Origin: Prosopocoilus inquinatus
Taxonomy: Eukaryota; Arthropoda; Insecta; Coleoptera; Lucanidae
NCBI GenBank assembly: GCA_036172665.1
Contig: CM069877.1
Span: 23,771,001-23,835,000, forward strand
Direction of reading: 5' to 3'
DNA: 64,000 nt
The notes beneath the pieces were generated by a model. The model was not told the DNA's origin. It did no database searches and saw only the letters and a program-made list of their open reading frames with translations. Of this stretch, positions 35,538 to 47,287 are shown piece after piece. The position numbers were made by a program, and so were the translations under genes. Position 1 is the first letter of the stretch. Each line of letters opens with the position of its first letter.

Positions 35538-35586
35538 GTGGTGGTGGTGGTGGTGGTGGTGGTGGTGGTGGTGGTGGTGGTGGTGG
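35538..35586 (+). repeat. (GGT)n microsatellite
   Basis: About 16 uninterrupted GGT/GTG triplets. Confidence 0.95.
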
Positions 35587-35883
35587 AGGAGCTGTTGCCG
35601 CTGCTTCTCTTTAGTCACTGAGACTAGATTCCTACAGATTGTGTCAATAATCTATACCAAGTCTTCACTTCCGTGCCTCAGACTCTGTGGAATTTCATTG
35701 GTGGCCTGAAATTTTGTAATTAGATTAAGTTGTAACGTGTTGTGCTGAAATCTATGCATCCTGCGTTATAATTTTCAGGCACGGCATTATTAGACTTACC
35801 TCTCGCTGATGAAATATTCCTAAGTTCGACACTGCCACAAATATAACATTTATTGAATTGACACAGCTTCTTTGTTAGTTTGT

Positions 35884-37119
35884 TAGGGTGCGTTTCATTT
35901 GCGCGATTATACGCTTTGAGCACTTGTAAGTATTGCTTAACCTGTTCCTTTTGGCTTTGCAAACGCTCACGAAGCGCTAGGTGTCGATATGGAAACATTG
36001 TGACGTCATAGCCTGTGCTCACAATCGCTTATTCCATCAAGGTAGGGCAGCAAAAGCATGAATCCTTAATGGCGCTTATGCCACAAATGGAACGTATGAG
36101 GGCAGCTGAACAGAGGCTGCTCGAGGTTTTCACTGCAATCAAAAACGATTTGCACAAAATTTTGCTAAAAACTTTCATTATGCTTTGACAGCAAGCATGG
36201 CCGCCTTGCATGGGGGACTTATTAGGAGCAAATCCCGCTTCAATTTGTCTATCCTACTGCAATGTTAGGTGAAAAAGCGATAGTAAGATGTCGCTATTTT
36301 ATATGTTCATCATTCTTACATCGCATTTGCGAATAAATTGGGCAAGTCGTTTTTGGTCTGCAGTGGGAATGTCAAGCTACGTCTCTGCTGAAGAAGCCCC
36401 AAGCAGGGCTGAAACAGCTGTCCAGAGGCTGCTCGAGGTTTTCACTGGAATCAAGAACGATTTGCACAAAATTTTTTTAAAAACTTTAATTATGCTTTGA
36501 CAGCAAGCATGACCGCCTTGCATGGGGGACTTATTAGGAGCAAATCCCGCTTCAATTTGTCTATCCTACTGCAATGTCAGGTCAAAAAGCGATCGTAAGA
36601 TGCTATTTTATCTGTTAATTTTTATTGTTATAATAGAAAATGATTTTATGTGGCAGATTTTTAAAAAACTGCACTTTATTTCTCACATACTATATTTTTG
36701 TTTCAAAATACTGACAAGCAGATAGCTTAGGTGTCCATATATTCTAATGATCCTGTCTTGTATATCGATTATTGATCAAATGCTATAAAACTTAAACTGG
36801 TACAGGTCTGCTTAAAATTTTAATTTTCTGCAAGCGAAAGGTTTGCAAAATTTAATTTTGAAATATTGCTGTTATTCATTTTTTGTGAAATTTAACTATG
36901 TATAATTTAAATGGCGTTGGTCTTTAGGAAGATAATTAATTGTAGTACTGCAGCACCGCACAAGTTGTAAAGGTTACGAATTTATTGTGCATACAACAGC
37001 CAAAAGAAACACTTTTGCTTATAACGCCTGATGCGACTAAGCGCCAAAGGAAACGTCAGAAAATAGCGCTTGTAAGCGTAAGCGCTTGAAGCGTATGAGC
37101 GCGCAAACGAAACGCACCC
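35884..37119. mobile_element. Element with GGGTGCGTTTC ends, enclosing 312-bp repeats
   Basis: Left end GGGTGCGTTTCATTTGCGCG at about 35885 and inverted right end GCGCGCAAACGAAACGCACCC at about 37099-37119. Both continue with AGCGCTTG-type words. Two copies of the 312-bp unit (36040-36600, + orientation) lie inside. Related ends recur at 37388 and 37828 (+ orientation). Confidence 0.5.
36040..36600 (+). repeat. 312-bp tandem repeat, second array
   Basis: The word TCGAGGTTTTCACTG recurs at 36121 and 36433 (period 312). It matches the array at 26647-27220 in opposite orientation. Confidence 0.75.
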
Positions 37120-37750
37120 TTAGGGCCGGTTGCTCAGTCACGGTTTAACGTTAACCTTCAGTTAACTTCCATCTGTTCCTATGTAAAAAAACTGAAGATT
37201 AAAGTTAAACTGTGACTGAGCAACCGGGCCTTAGTGTTTTGATTGTTGTCGCAAGCAACAAAATCAAATCTAGTACAAATCTATGGTCGCAGGGTTATGT
37301 TCATGCTATGACAACTTAATCATAAGGGGCGTTCAACAAACAAATCGATTAATTATAATCGGATCGAATCGATTTATAAACACACTAGGGGTGCGTCTCG
37401 TTTGCGCGCTCATACACTTCAAACGCTTACGCTTACAAGCGCTATTTTCTGGTGTTTCCTTTGTCGCTTAGTCGCATCAGGCGTTATAAGCAAAAGTGTT
37501 TCTTTTGGGTGTTGTGTGCACAATAAATTCATAAACTTGTGCGGTGCTGCAGTACTACAATTAATTATCTTCCTAAAGACCAACGCCATTTAAAATATAC
37601 ATAGTCAAATTTGATCAATAATGGATACACAAGACAGGATCATTAGAATATATGGACACCTAAGATGTGTGCTTGTCAGTATTTTGAAACAGAAATATAG
37701 TATGGGAGAAATAAAGGGCACAGTTTTATAACCTACTAGACTGCTTCCTG
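36640..37750. repeat. Large inverted repeat
   Basis: 36640-37119 is the inverted counterpart of about 37388-37745 (GTGTCCATATATTCTAATGA, GTACTGCAGCACCGCACAAG and the GC-rich end). The arms have diverged by indels. A 108-bp MITE sits between them. Confidence 0.7.
37123..37230. mobile_element. Harbinger-type MITE with TTA target duplication
   Basis: Arms GGGCCGGTTGCTCAGTCAC / GTGACTGAGCAACCGGGCC, flanked by TTA at 37120-37122 and 37231-37233, 108 bp long. A relative lies at about 53392-53526. Confidence 0.75.
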
Positions 37751-38420
37751 TGTGACGATTCCCTCATACATTCCATTTGTGGCATAAGCGCTCACGCTTT
37801 TGCTGCCCTACCTCGATGGAGGGTGCGTTTCATTTGCGCGCTTATTCGCTTTGAGCGCTTGTAAGCATTGCTTAACCTGTTCCTTTTGGTTTTGTAAACG
37901 CTCACAAAGCGCTAGGTGACGATATGGAAACGTCATTGTGACGTCATAGCCTGTGCAGTTACTTTTGTAGTTAAATATAGTAATTTGAGAATAATATGTG
38001 GTTTGTTTTATTAGCTTAAAATTTAGTAAATATCATAATTTAAGCATGATTTTCCGTTTCTTTAGGTTTTCTTCTCCATATATTCATTTAGGTAATACGT
38101 TATATTCTGTAAAGACTTGTAATGTATGTTACAGCATATTAGAGTCTTTGCAGAATATAACGTATTACTTAAATGAATGTATGGAAAAGAAAACCTAAAG
38201 AATTATTTAAATTAAAAAGGCGCGTAAAAAAGCGCGCGAAGAATAGTGGCGCCATCGCAACAGATAAATACGTTATTAGTAACGTATGTACACTAAGTAC
38301 TTAGGTACTACTACAACATATGGACAAAAAATTTACATGGGAATTGGCTCTCTCTCCTGCCCTTATTCCATCGAGGTAGGGCAGCAGAAGCGTGAGCGCT
38401 TACGGCTGCTTTCGGTTGTG
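37751..38420. repeat. Further GGGTGCGTTTC repeat pieces and a hairpin
   Basis: 37770-37825 is inverted relative to 36030-36090, and 37828-37960 repeats 35885-36020. 38073-38198 is a foldback with arms of about 52 bp (TTAGGTTTTCTTCTCCATAT / its complement). 38355-38400 carries the GTAGGGCAGCAGAAGCGTGAG word again. Confidence 0.55.
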
Positions 38421-39001
38421 AAGCCGTACGGGTATTTGCGTAGTGTTAAGAAATCATAATACTCTTAAACCTTGCTGATGTTTTTGATAAAAAATTGCTG
38501 TGTTCACAAACACATCTGACTTGAGTGCCGTAACTTCTTTTAAATTCTGTAGAATGTTTATAGACGTGTTAAAAAAATTTAAAAAAACTGAAAAAAAAAT
38601 TCCACAGTTGAAGGTCACTTATCTGTGCTAAATTTTTAAGTAGTGATATAAAAAGAGATTACGGAACTTCTTACATGTTTTATTAATTGATTGTTGTAAA
38701 ACAAAAACAATTATTACACTAAATTATCCCACCATTTGGTTTTTCTTTCACCTCTGTATCAAGTTAGCGAGTGAAAATAACCGCCGAAAGATAGGCCTCT
38801 CTTTCTAAGTTAATCTCACTTGCACCCGGACCGCCCATCAGCCCCAGCGCGGATGTCAAACACGCGCACTGCACTTGACTTGCTATGATCCATAATATTT
38901 TTGATTCGCTTTTGTTACAATTTAAAACCACATATACATACAAGTGTAGCTAGATATTTATTATACTGCAAGATTGTAATTATTTAAATAAACGTTTTAA
39001 A
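38421..39001. other. No gene recognised
   Basis: Noncoding sequence before the Mutator-like gene. TATA-like words exist but no promoter can be assigned. Confidence 0.45.
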
Positions 39002-39365
39002 ATGGCGAATAAAACAAAATTACATTTAAGTAAACGAAGGAAAAGTAGACGATTAATGGGAAAACAGTATGGGTAAAAATATGAAATTATGCAAAATCAA
39101 TGTAGGTAATTGTACAATAATTATTCATTGTTTAAACAGTTCCATGAAAAATGAACAAATTAAAGCAATGAACAACGATGTCTACGATAATCAGCACTCG
39201 CCATCGAGTAGTAATCAACAATATGCTACCAAGGAGAATCATACATTCGACACGTCAGTTTTAAGTTTGGAAGAAGGAATTCGACCACTTGATATTTCAG
39301 AATCTTCTAACATTTTTAACCAAGAAAACGTTTCCAAAAATAGTTTTCGGTGAGTTTTACTATTA

Positions 39366-39555
39366 TACAGGATGTCCCGCGACGTAATGTCAACACTTCA
39401 CTCACGTGATAATCAATTCAAACTGAGTAAAAAACTGTACTAGTTTTGTTTTAAAATAAACCATTGCAGAAATACTGGGTGTTAAATGTTCTATTTTTTA
39501 TTTTTATTTTATTTTCAAGTTCACCGAATCATTTCTCCGTTCACCTAATAATTAA
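39366..39555. repeat. Left arm of an outer inverted repeat in the intron
   Basis: Begins TACAGGATGTCCCGCG, a mariner-type end. 39412-39545 is inverted relative to 44280-44425 (CACCCAGTATTTCTG, TTAGGTGAAC). The hAT element inserted between the arms. Confidence 0.6.
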
Positions 39556-39650
39556 AGAGCGGATTCTATGCTAAATGCATATTGCATGCATATTTTGCAT
39601 ATTTGAGCATTTTGTTCAATTTTCGCATATTTCTTAAAAACGTGCATATA

Positions 39651-41939
39651 CACCCTGTCCGTTTTTCGAGTACCACTATGGGGATCTCGCTTATCTTAAG
39701 AGATACGAAGTTGGTTAAATTAGGGCAAAGTTGCGCATTTTCGTGCTGAATAATAATCTAAAAAGAAATTTGAAATATCTTCAATAGTTTTGAAGATAAC
39801 GCAAAAAAACCAAAATTTCTGATTTTCGTTTTTAATTTTTTTATGATAAACTAATCTTTCTAGACATTTCTAACGAAGACATTATTCAGACACTTTTTTA
39901 TGGAGAATTCGAATATGTCATACACTTTTCAATAAATCTCAAGATGGCGGAGAAACACCTGTCAACTTCATTTTTTCTTATGGACGCCATTTTAGATTTT
40001 AATATTATAAGATTAGATTTTCTTTTTTCTTTACAACGATGTATCACACATGATGGTTCAATCTCACATTTTTGCCAAAAATTCAATTTTTCTTTTTTTT
40101 GTCAAGATTGCTTTGGAAAAACAAAAAACGTTCGTTTGACAGTTTGAACCTATTTTGAGTCTTATCATTTATGTTTGTGCTAAACTAATCGTACTAGATA
40201 TTTCTAACCAAAATATTATTCAGACAGTTCTTTATTGACTATGAAAGTAACATCATAACATGTGTTCAAATTGCCCACCTCCTAATTCTAAACACAGTGC
40301 CACTCTTTTCTTGAGATTTGCTATAGCTCTCGCCACATCCCTCCTTCTAATCTTGTACCTCAGAGTGGTGACAATTCTTTGACGAAGTTCATCAAGGTCG
40401 GCTGGCAATGTTTTATAAATATTATTTTTCATTGTCCCCCATAAAAAATAGTCTAAGGGAGACATGTCAGGAGACCGCGCCGGCCAGGGTACGTCGCCAT
40501 TATTAGCAATAACATGGTTGGGGAATATTTCCGACAAGCATTCCCTAACCCTCATAGCATTATGGGGCGGTGCGCCATCTTGCTGGAACCAGATGGTGTT
40601 CAAACGATGAAGAGGAATGTTGTCGTCAATAAAATCCGTTAGGAATGTCCTTAGAAAATTGAGGTACCGATCAGCATTTAAAGTCTCTTCGTAAATAAAA
40701 GGACCTATTATCGTATCGCCCAATAAACCGACCCATACATTAAGGCTAAAACGTATTTGTGGTCGCCGTGCTTGAAATTGATGTGGATTTTCAATTGACC
40801 AGTAATGTTCATTATGGCGATTAAACATTGCTGCATTGGTGAATTTACATTCATCAGACCATATGATGTTATTAAGAAAAGTAGGGTTTTCCTGAATCTT
40901 ATTATTTACAAACGTGCAAAAAGCTAACCGTCGTTCATAATCCCCAGGATGAAGTGTTTGAGTAATATGAATTGCCCAAGGTCGATATTTGTGTTTTCTA
41001 AGGGTTCTCCAAACAACTTGATGTGACGGCAAATTCAGCTGGGCTGCAATTTCCCTTGAGGAAACAGATGGATTGTGTTGCACCTAATTAAGAATTAAAT
41101 GATGAATACGTATTTTAGTCTTTGTAATCATGTAAAATGTTTACCACTTGTAAAATTTCCTGTTCATATTCATTGGGCCTATCGCCATATTTCCGTCTAG
41201 GTTTCTTAAACGAACCACATTCGCCCAAGTTTCTATGTAGCAAAGAAAAATAGCTCAAACAAGGTTGTTGCCGCTCAGGATAACGCTGCAAATATTTTGC
41301 AGCAGCCACGTGGGTATTTCGATGCGAAGTGTAGTAAATTTGAATCATATCTCTTTGTTCTTGGCTTGAAAAAGGCATTTTCGCGATAAAACTAGCGCAA
41401 ACGTAAAGACAAGACTTGAAATATCATCAAACTGTCAAACTTTTGTTCACAACAAACGAACGTTTTTTGTTTTTCCAAAGCATTCTTGGCAAAAAAGGAA
41501 AAATTGAATTTTTGGCAAAAATATGAGATTGAACCATCGCGTGTGATACATCGTTGTAAAGAGAAAAAAAAATCTAATCTCAAAATATTAAAATCCAAAA
41601 TGGCGTCCATAAGAAAAAATGAAGTTGACAGGTGTTTCTCCGCCATCTTGAGATTTATTGAAAAGTGTATGACATATTCGAATTCTCCATAAAAAAGTGT
41701 CTGAATAATGTCTTCGTTAGAAATGTCTAGAAAGATTAGTTTATCATAAAAAAATTAAAAACGAAAATCAGAAATTTTGGTTTTTTTGCGTTATCTTCAA
41801 AACTATTGAAGATATTTCAAATTTCTTTTTAGATTATTATTCAGCACGAAAATGCGCAACTTTGCCCTAATTTAACCAACTTCGTATCTCTTAAGATAAG
41901 CGAGATCCCCATAGTGGTACTCGAAAAACGGACAGGGTG
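39651..41939 (-). mobile_element. DD41D (rosa-like) Tc1/mariner element, long inverted repeats
   Basis: Ends CACCCTGTCCGTTTTTCGAG and complement, with inverted repeats of about 490-510 bp (39651-40145, 41430-41939), flanked by TATA on both sides (TA target). It carries one spliced transposase gene without visible lesions. The very long inverted repeats are nearly identical, which suggests a young insertion. Confidence 0.85.
40253..41378 (-). CDS. DD41D transposase, two exons
   Basis: Exon 1 41378-41145 (78 codons) has an N-terminal helix-turn-helix region. Intron 41144-41084 (GTAAAC..TTAG, 61 bp). Exon 2 41083-40253. Total 354 residues. Catalytic triad: Asp of IIWSDECKF, Asp of WFQQDGAPPH, Asp of SPDMSPLDYFLWG. 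The last two are separated by 41 residues, hence DD41D. C-terminus GGGQFEHML is typical. It would cut and paste the element using its long repeats. No stop or frameshift interrupts the spliced frame, so it may be active. Confidence 0.88.
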
Positions 41940-42232
41940 TATATGCATATTTGAAAGAATTTGTGTCGAAGTGAGTAAATTTTTTCCTGAATTCTTAATT
42001 CGTCAGAACATGTTGTTGCATTAATTAGGGTCTAGTTTGCACCCTTCTTGGGCTTAAGCAGGCAGAATTTTCCAAGTAGTGAATTAGGGATTTCCAAGTA
42101 CTTTCTTAACGATGCGGTGGGGCGTTCATGTTTGCAATATTGTTTCATCACTTCTTCACGGATTATTAGTCGGTTATTGCTGCGAACGTTTAGTTCTTCC
42201 GTAAAAGTATTTTTGTTTGTGAGAAGTGCAAT

Positions 42233-43816
42233 ATGCCGAAAGACAATTCGAGCCTGGTTAATTCCTGGATCAGAAGCTATCCTGAGCTTGCTTACACCAA
42301 TGGAAGCGTATTCTGTAAAGCCTGTAGTAAAATGGTAAGTTTTAAGTTTGTTTTCTTCCTCCTTAGGTAAATATTTGCTTGGTTCTTGAATATTGAAAGT
42401 TCAGACAGTTTAAAAAAATTCAAGTTCTTGTTGTAGATACCAACCCAACGAAAATTTTCGGTCACACAACATGTCGGGACAGAACTACACAAGTCAAAAT
42501 GCAAGAAGATGAATGAATCGAAAACATTTCAATTACCCTTAGACAGTGGACCGTCGTTGATGACTTCATCTAATGAACAACAAGAATTTAATGCTGATTT
42601 ATGCGAGGCGATGATTTGTGCAAACATACCTTTGAAAAAACTGCAAAATTCTATTTTTAAAAGTTTTTTGGAAAAATATACCAAGAAAAATGTTCCCGAT
42701 GAAAGTACGTTAAGAAAAAATTACGTGCCTCGCATCTACAACGATACTCTAAAAGAAGTCAAGAAAATCGTAGAAAATCAATATATTTATTTTATTGTGG
42801 ATGAAACTACTGATTCTTGTGGGCGTTACATTGTAAATTTGTTAATAGGGTCTTAGCGGGAAGATAAACCTAGTGAATCTTATTTAATAGCCTGTACACA
42901 GTTAGACAAAACTAATCATTTAAGTATTTTAAGATCTGTTAATGAATGTTTTATGAAATTTTTCTCACCTAATGTAGTTTCTACTGAAAAAATTTTACTT
43001 ATGGTATCAGATGCTGCCCCTTACATGGTTAAAGCCGGGCAGCAATTTAAAACAATTTATAAAAATTTAGTTCACGTGAGTTGTTTAGCTCATGGATGTA
43101 ACAGAGTAGCTGAACATATTAGATGTGAATTTTCTGATGTAAATCTACTAATTAGTACCATTAAAAAAATATTTGTCAAAAGTCCCCTACGAGTTCAGTT
43201 GTACAGGGAAAAATTGCCGAATGTACCTTTACCTCCCGAACCAGTGTTGACTAGGTGGGGAACTTGGTTGGAAGCGGCAATGTTTTATGCTGAACATTTT
43301 GTAGCAATTAAGGAATTGGTTGTAGAGTTTAATGCCCAAGATAGTGCTGCTATTGCAAAGGCACAAAATATTGTAACAAAAACTTCATTGGCAAATCAAC
43401 TGAACTTCATCAAAATGCATTACAGTTTTGTAAAACAAACTATAAACAATTTAGAAAAACCGAAAATGTCTTTAATAGAATCCGTTAAAATTGTTAAAGA
43501 ATTTAAAGAGAATATTTCAAAAGTTCCAGGTAAAATCGGCAGTTCAGTAAATAAAAAATGTTTATCCGTTTTAGATAAAAATAGCGGCTTCAAAACCCTT
43601 GAGGAAATTTACGAAATTTTGAATGGAAACTTTGAAATTGACTTAAGTGTAGAATTTTCAGCTATGAGTCACTTTAAATATGCCCCAATTACCTCCGTGG
43701 ATGTTGAAAGGAGTTTTTCAATTTATAAAAATATTTTGTCAGATAAAAGGCAAAATTTCCTGGTAGAGAACTTGGAAAAACACATTGTTGTAAATTATAA
43801 TCGAAGATTTTTTTAG
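42233..43816 (+). pseudogene. hAT transposase, one nonsense codon
   Basis: Exon 1 42233-42334, intron 42335-42436 (GTAAGT..TTGTAG), exon 2 42437-43816. A BED-type finger (FCKACSKM..HVGTELHKSK) is followed by YFIVDETTDSCGRYIV, VSCLAHGCNRVAEHI, LTRWGTWLEAAMFY and a C-terminal hATC-like end (TSVDVERSFSIYKNILSDKR). A single in-frame TAG at 42854-42856 separates the two halves, and the same frame continues on both sides. This makes it nearly intact but inactive as read. Confidence 0.8.
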
Positions 43817-44100
43817 TCGTTATAATATTTACTTAATAATGTACATACATAATATAGATACTTCCTTCATATAAGCGTTTACAAATAAATGTAAATAAAT
43901 TGTATAAAATATAATGTTTTTTATTTGAATAAGAATGCCCATAAAACACAGTAGACCAGTTATTGCATTATTTGAAGTGTTCAGCCTATCTTGCACATAT
44001 TTCGCCATTTTTAGTGCATATATATGTGCATATTTCATCATTTTTTAGTGCATATATATGCGCATATTTCATCAAAATTACTCGCATATAAATCCGCTCT

Positions 44101-44450
44101 CTACAATAATCAATTCAAATTAAAAATAAAATAAAAAACAAACCGTTTTTCAAGAACACAACGTGTCTTGTAATTTAATTTTGTGAAAATACAGTAACAG
44201 TGCTGATAGATATCTAAATTTTTCGTATTCTTGAAAAACGGCTTGTTTTATTAGTTTTCTTTTTATTGAAATTGTTTATTAGATGAACGAGAAACGATTA
44301 GGTGAACTTTAAAATTGCAAAAAATAAAAAATAAAACATTTAACACTCAGTATTTCTGAAACGGTTTACTTTAGAACAAAACTGTATTTGAGTTTTTTAG
44401 TCAGTTTGAATTAATTATCGCGTTTTCTTTCTAATTTATCTTTTTTGTAG
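44101..44450. repeat. Right arm of the outer inverted repeat and intron end
   Basis: 44280-44425 is inverted relative to 39412-39545. A small hairpin (CCGTTTTTCAAGAACAC / ATTCTTGAAAAACGG) lies at 44140-44240. The splice acceptor of the Mutator-like gene is at 44450. Confidence 0.6.
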
Positions 44451-46614
44451 TGAAAATTCTCAAAAGCAAATTGAAGGACGCCGGCTTATTGATGTTCAAT
44501 ATTTTTTTGAACAAATTACATCTTTTGAACACTGGTTTGTTTTCATGTTCTTCAAGAGATTTAGAAATTGTAAAAGAAACACGAAAAGGATTTATGTCAT
44601 CTTTTACTCTAAGGAGTCGAATGTGTAAGGAAACTCGTATAATTAACAGTGAAAGAAATGATGGTAAATTTAATGCCAACGATGGAGCTGTGCTTGGTGC
44701 AATTAGTATTGGATGCGGATATTCTCAGTTGAATGAATTTTGGAGCACCTTAAATACTCCGGGCATTTCTTATCATTTATACAGTTCCACTGAACAACGT
44801 TTACATCAAATTCAATCTATGATTGAAGCTGGTAAACAAGAAGGAATATTAGCAAGAGATAACGGAGACATTGATGAAAATGGCATACCTTTAGTTACAG
44901 TTATTGTAGACGGTGCCTGGTGCAAACGCTCATATCGGCAAAACTACAATGCTAATTCCGGAGCAGCCTGCATCGTAGGTCAAAAAACAGGAAAGTTGTT
45001 GTTTTTGGGAATAGGAAATAAATATTGCAGCATATGTCATATGAACCCAGACAACCTCCATGTTTGTTTCAAAAACTGGACATCATCATCTTCTATGGTA
45101 AGTGACATAATTGTTGAGGGCTTGGAGATGCATGGCCTTAAATATGCTTATTTAGTAGGAGATGGTGACAGCAGTGTAACAAGAAAATTAGCCGAAATAA
45201 AACCCTACGGTGATTTTTTAGTTCAAAAGATAGAATGCTCTAATCACCTTCTCAGAAATTACGTAAATAAATTAAAAGAGCTGAGCCAGAAACGATTTAG
45301 TTCTAAGGGACTTTCAGTTGATGTAGCTCTTAGAAAGAAATTAAAAAAATAATATAAAAAGGCTGCTTGTTGCCGTAGAAAGTGCTGTTACATTTAGAAG
45401 AGGAGAAAATAGCAACTTTCAACAAAAAACACAACCTTAAAAGTGATATTAGCAATAGTGTACACCATGTATTTGGTGATCATAAAAAATGCGATACTTA
45501 TTTCTGCAAAAGGCATCAACTTAACGAAATTAATTTAGTTCCAATGTTTAAATCTTGCGGCCTCTATGAAGATCTTATGTCTTATTTAAATCGTTTAGTG
45601 TTTAATAGTTCTAGTTTAATAAAAAATATGACTACTAATATGGCTGAAAATTACAATTCCATATTAGCCAAGTTTATTGGAGGAAAAAGAATTCCCTATT
45701 CGAAGCGAGGTGGTTACGAAATGCGTTGCCATACAGCAGGAATTTCATTTAATAGTGATGGGGCCTACCAAAGCTCTCTTCATCGTGCAATTACTCAAAA
45801 AAGTCCTGGTGTACATACAAAAAAATTTGTGACTAGAAAAATTAATAGCTCGTGTAAATGGAAACTGCTTTACAAAAATACAAAAAAGGTAAAAAAAACG
45901 GACACGAAAAAAACCGTTATCGAAGACAATGAATATGGTCCAAATATTCACGCCACTACTATAAATTCTGATAAATTTGAAAGAAAAAAACTGTTGCTAT
46001 TAAACAGTTTACAGAAAACCGACGGCGAAATTTTACAACTTTGCCAGACAACTGTAGATCAGTCTCAATCTCTGTTATGGATAACTGAGAGAAGAAAACG
46101 ATTAACAGCTTCTTGTTTTGGTAAAATTTGCAAGTTACGACCCAAAACTGATAAAGTACAAGTAGCAAAATCTTTGCTAACAAATACATTTTTTGGGAAC
46201 AAGTGCACCCAGTGGGGATTGGGACATGAACCAATTGCTAGGCAACAATTTCAAGAACTTGTAAATGTTGAAATAGCTGAAAATGGTTTATTCGTTGGCG
46301 CTGGCAGTTATAGTTATCTATGTGCTACACCGGATGGACTCGTTGGAGAAGATGGAATTTTAGAAATAAAATGCCCTTTTATTGCCCGAAGTTTATCTCC
46401 GCTTGAAGCTATTGAATCAAAGATAATTAAATTTGCAACAGCTGAAAACAATAAAATATCATTAAAACAAAACGATAATTACTATTACCAGGTTCAAGGG
46501 CAACTTCATATAACAGAACGTAATTACTGTTATTTTATTATTTGGACACCAAAAGGTCTTGAATATGAGAAAATCTATAGAAATAAAGAATTTTTAAGGA
46601 AAACATGGAATTAA

Positions 46615-47287
46615 ACTTGAAAGACTTTTATGATAATTATTACTTGCCGCAACTGATTTTTGAACAAACCGCATATTAAAATAACATTTATTTTTTTACT
46701 TTTCTTGTAAATAAATTCTATGTAAATTGTTGGTATTCAGAAGAAGCCTTTACTTTTTTTTTACTTTGTATTGTAGTCTGAAATATAATAAATGAAAATT
46801 AGCATGTAAATTACCTGTACATTTGTACACCAGTGAGAAGTTAGCAACAACGCTCCAGCAAAAAAAATTTGGCTGTAAAAAAACACTCTAATTATCACAG
46901 AACAATAAATTCAGCACCGTTATGAAGGATATTAACTGCAGTTTGTGCTGATGTATCGCAATTGACAAAAAAAAACGAAACCAAATTTGTTTATAGTAAT
47001 TAAATGATCAATATGTAATTACATGAAAAAAATATTAGAAAAGTATTTACATCCCAAATTTTTACGCAACTTGAAAATAATTGACCAAAATTACCGAGAT
47101 ATACCACTAATAAGTTTTGGCCCATCGATTTGATAAAATACTGATTAACTGAAAATGGGCAATTTTGGACAATTAAAACACGACGGATACAAACGCACAT
47201 TACTCTTTGTACAAACATTGTAAAAATGAATTTTTTGTCCATAATTTTCTTTTTTCTTTAATACCATTGTCATTTTTGTGTTTTCAA
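46615..47287. other. No gene recognised
   Basis: AT-rich. AATAAA-type words near 46708 and 46788 could be the poly(A) region of the Mutator-like gene. Confidence 0.45.

Larger units (their letters stand above)
39556..44100 (+). mobile_element. hAT element with nested DD41D transposon
   Basis: Ends AGAGCGGATT..ATGC (left) and the inverted AAATCCGCTCT (right), with subterminal GCATATTT repeats on both sides. It encodes a BED/hATC transposase (42233-43816). An 8-bp target duplication could not be confirmed. The DD41D element interrupts it near its left end. Confidence 0.65.
39002..46614 (+). pseudogene. Mutator-like transposase plus YqaJ nuclease gene, frameshifted, two exons
   Basis: Exon 1 (39002 or 39069 to 39349) ends at donor GTGAGT. 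Exon 2 starts at 44451 after TTTTTTGTAG. The join restores Arg and continues EGRRLIDVQYFFEQ, the expected family start. A Mutator-like domain follows (TVIVDGAWCKRSY, GKLLFLGIGNKYCSICHM, YLVGDGDSSVTRKL), then VHHVFGDHKKCD and a YqaJ/lambda-exonuclease-type domain (RRKRLTASCFGKIC, GLGHEPIARQQF, CATPDGLVGEDGILEIKCPF, YYYQVQGQLHIT). Frameshifts lie near 39065, 44530, 45345 and 45400. Some eukaryotic DNA transposons are known to pair a transposase with a YqaJ nuclease. The intron is filled by nested transposons. Confidence 0.75.

Noticed and set aside
35476..35709. ORF containing a poly-Trp run
   Set aside because: It is the (GGT)n microsatellite read in one frame; no family resemblance.
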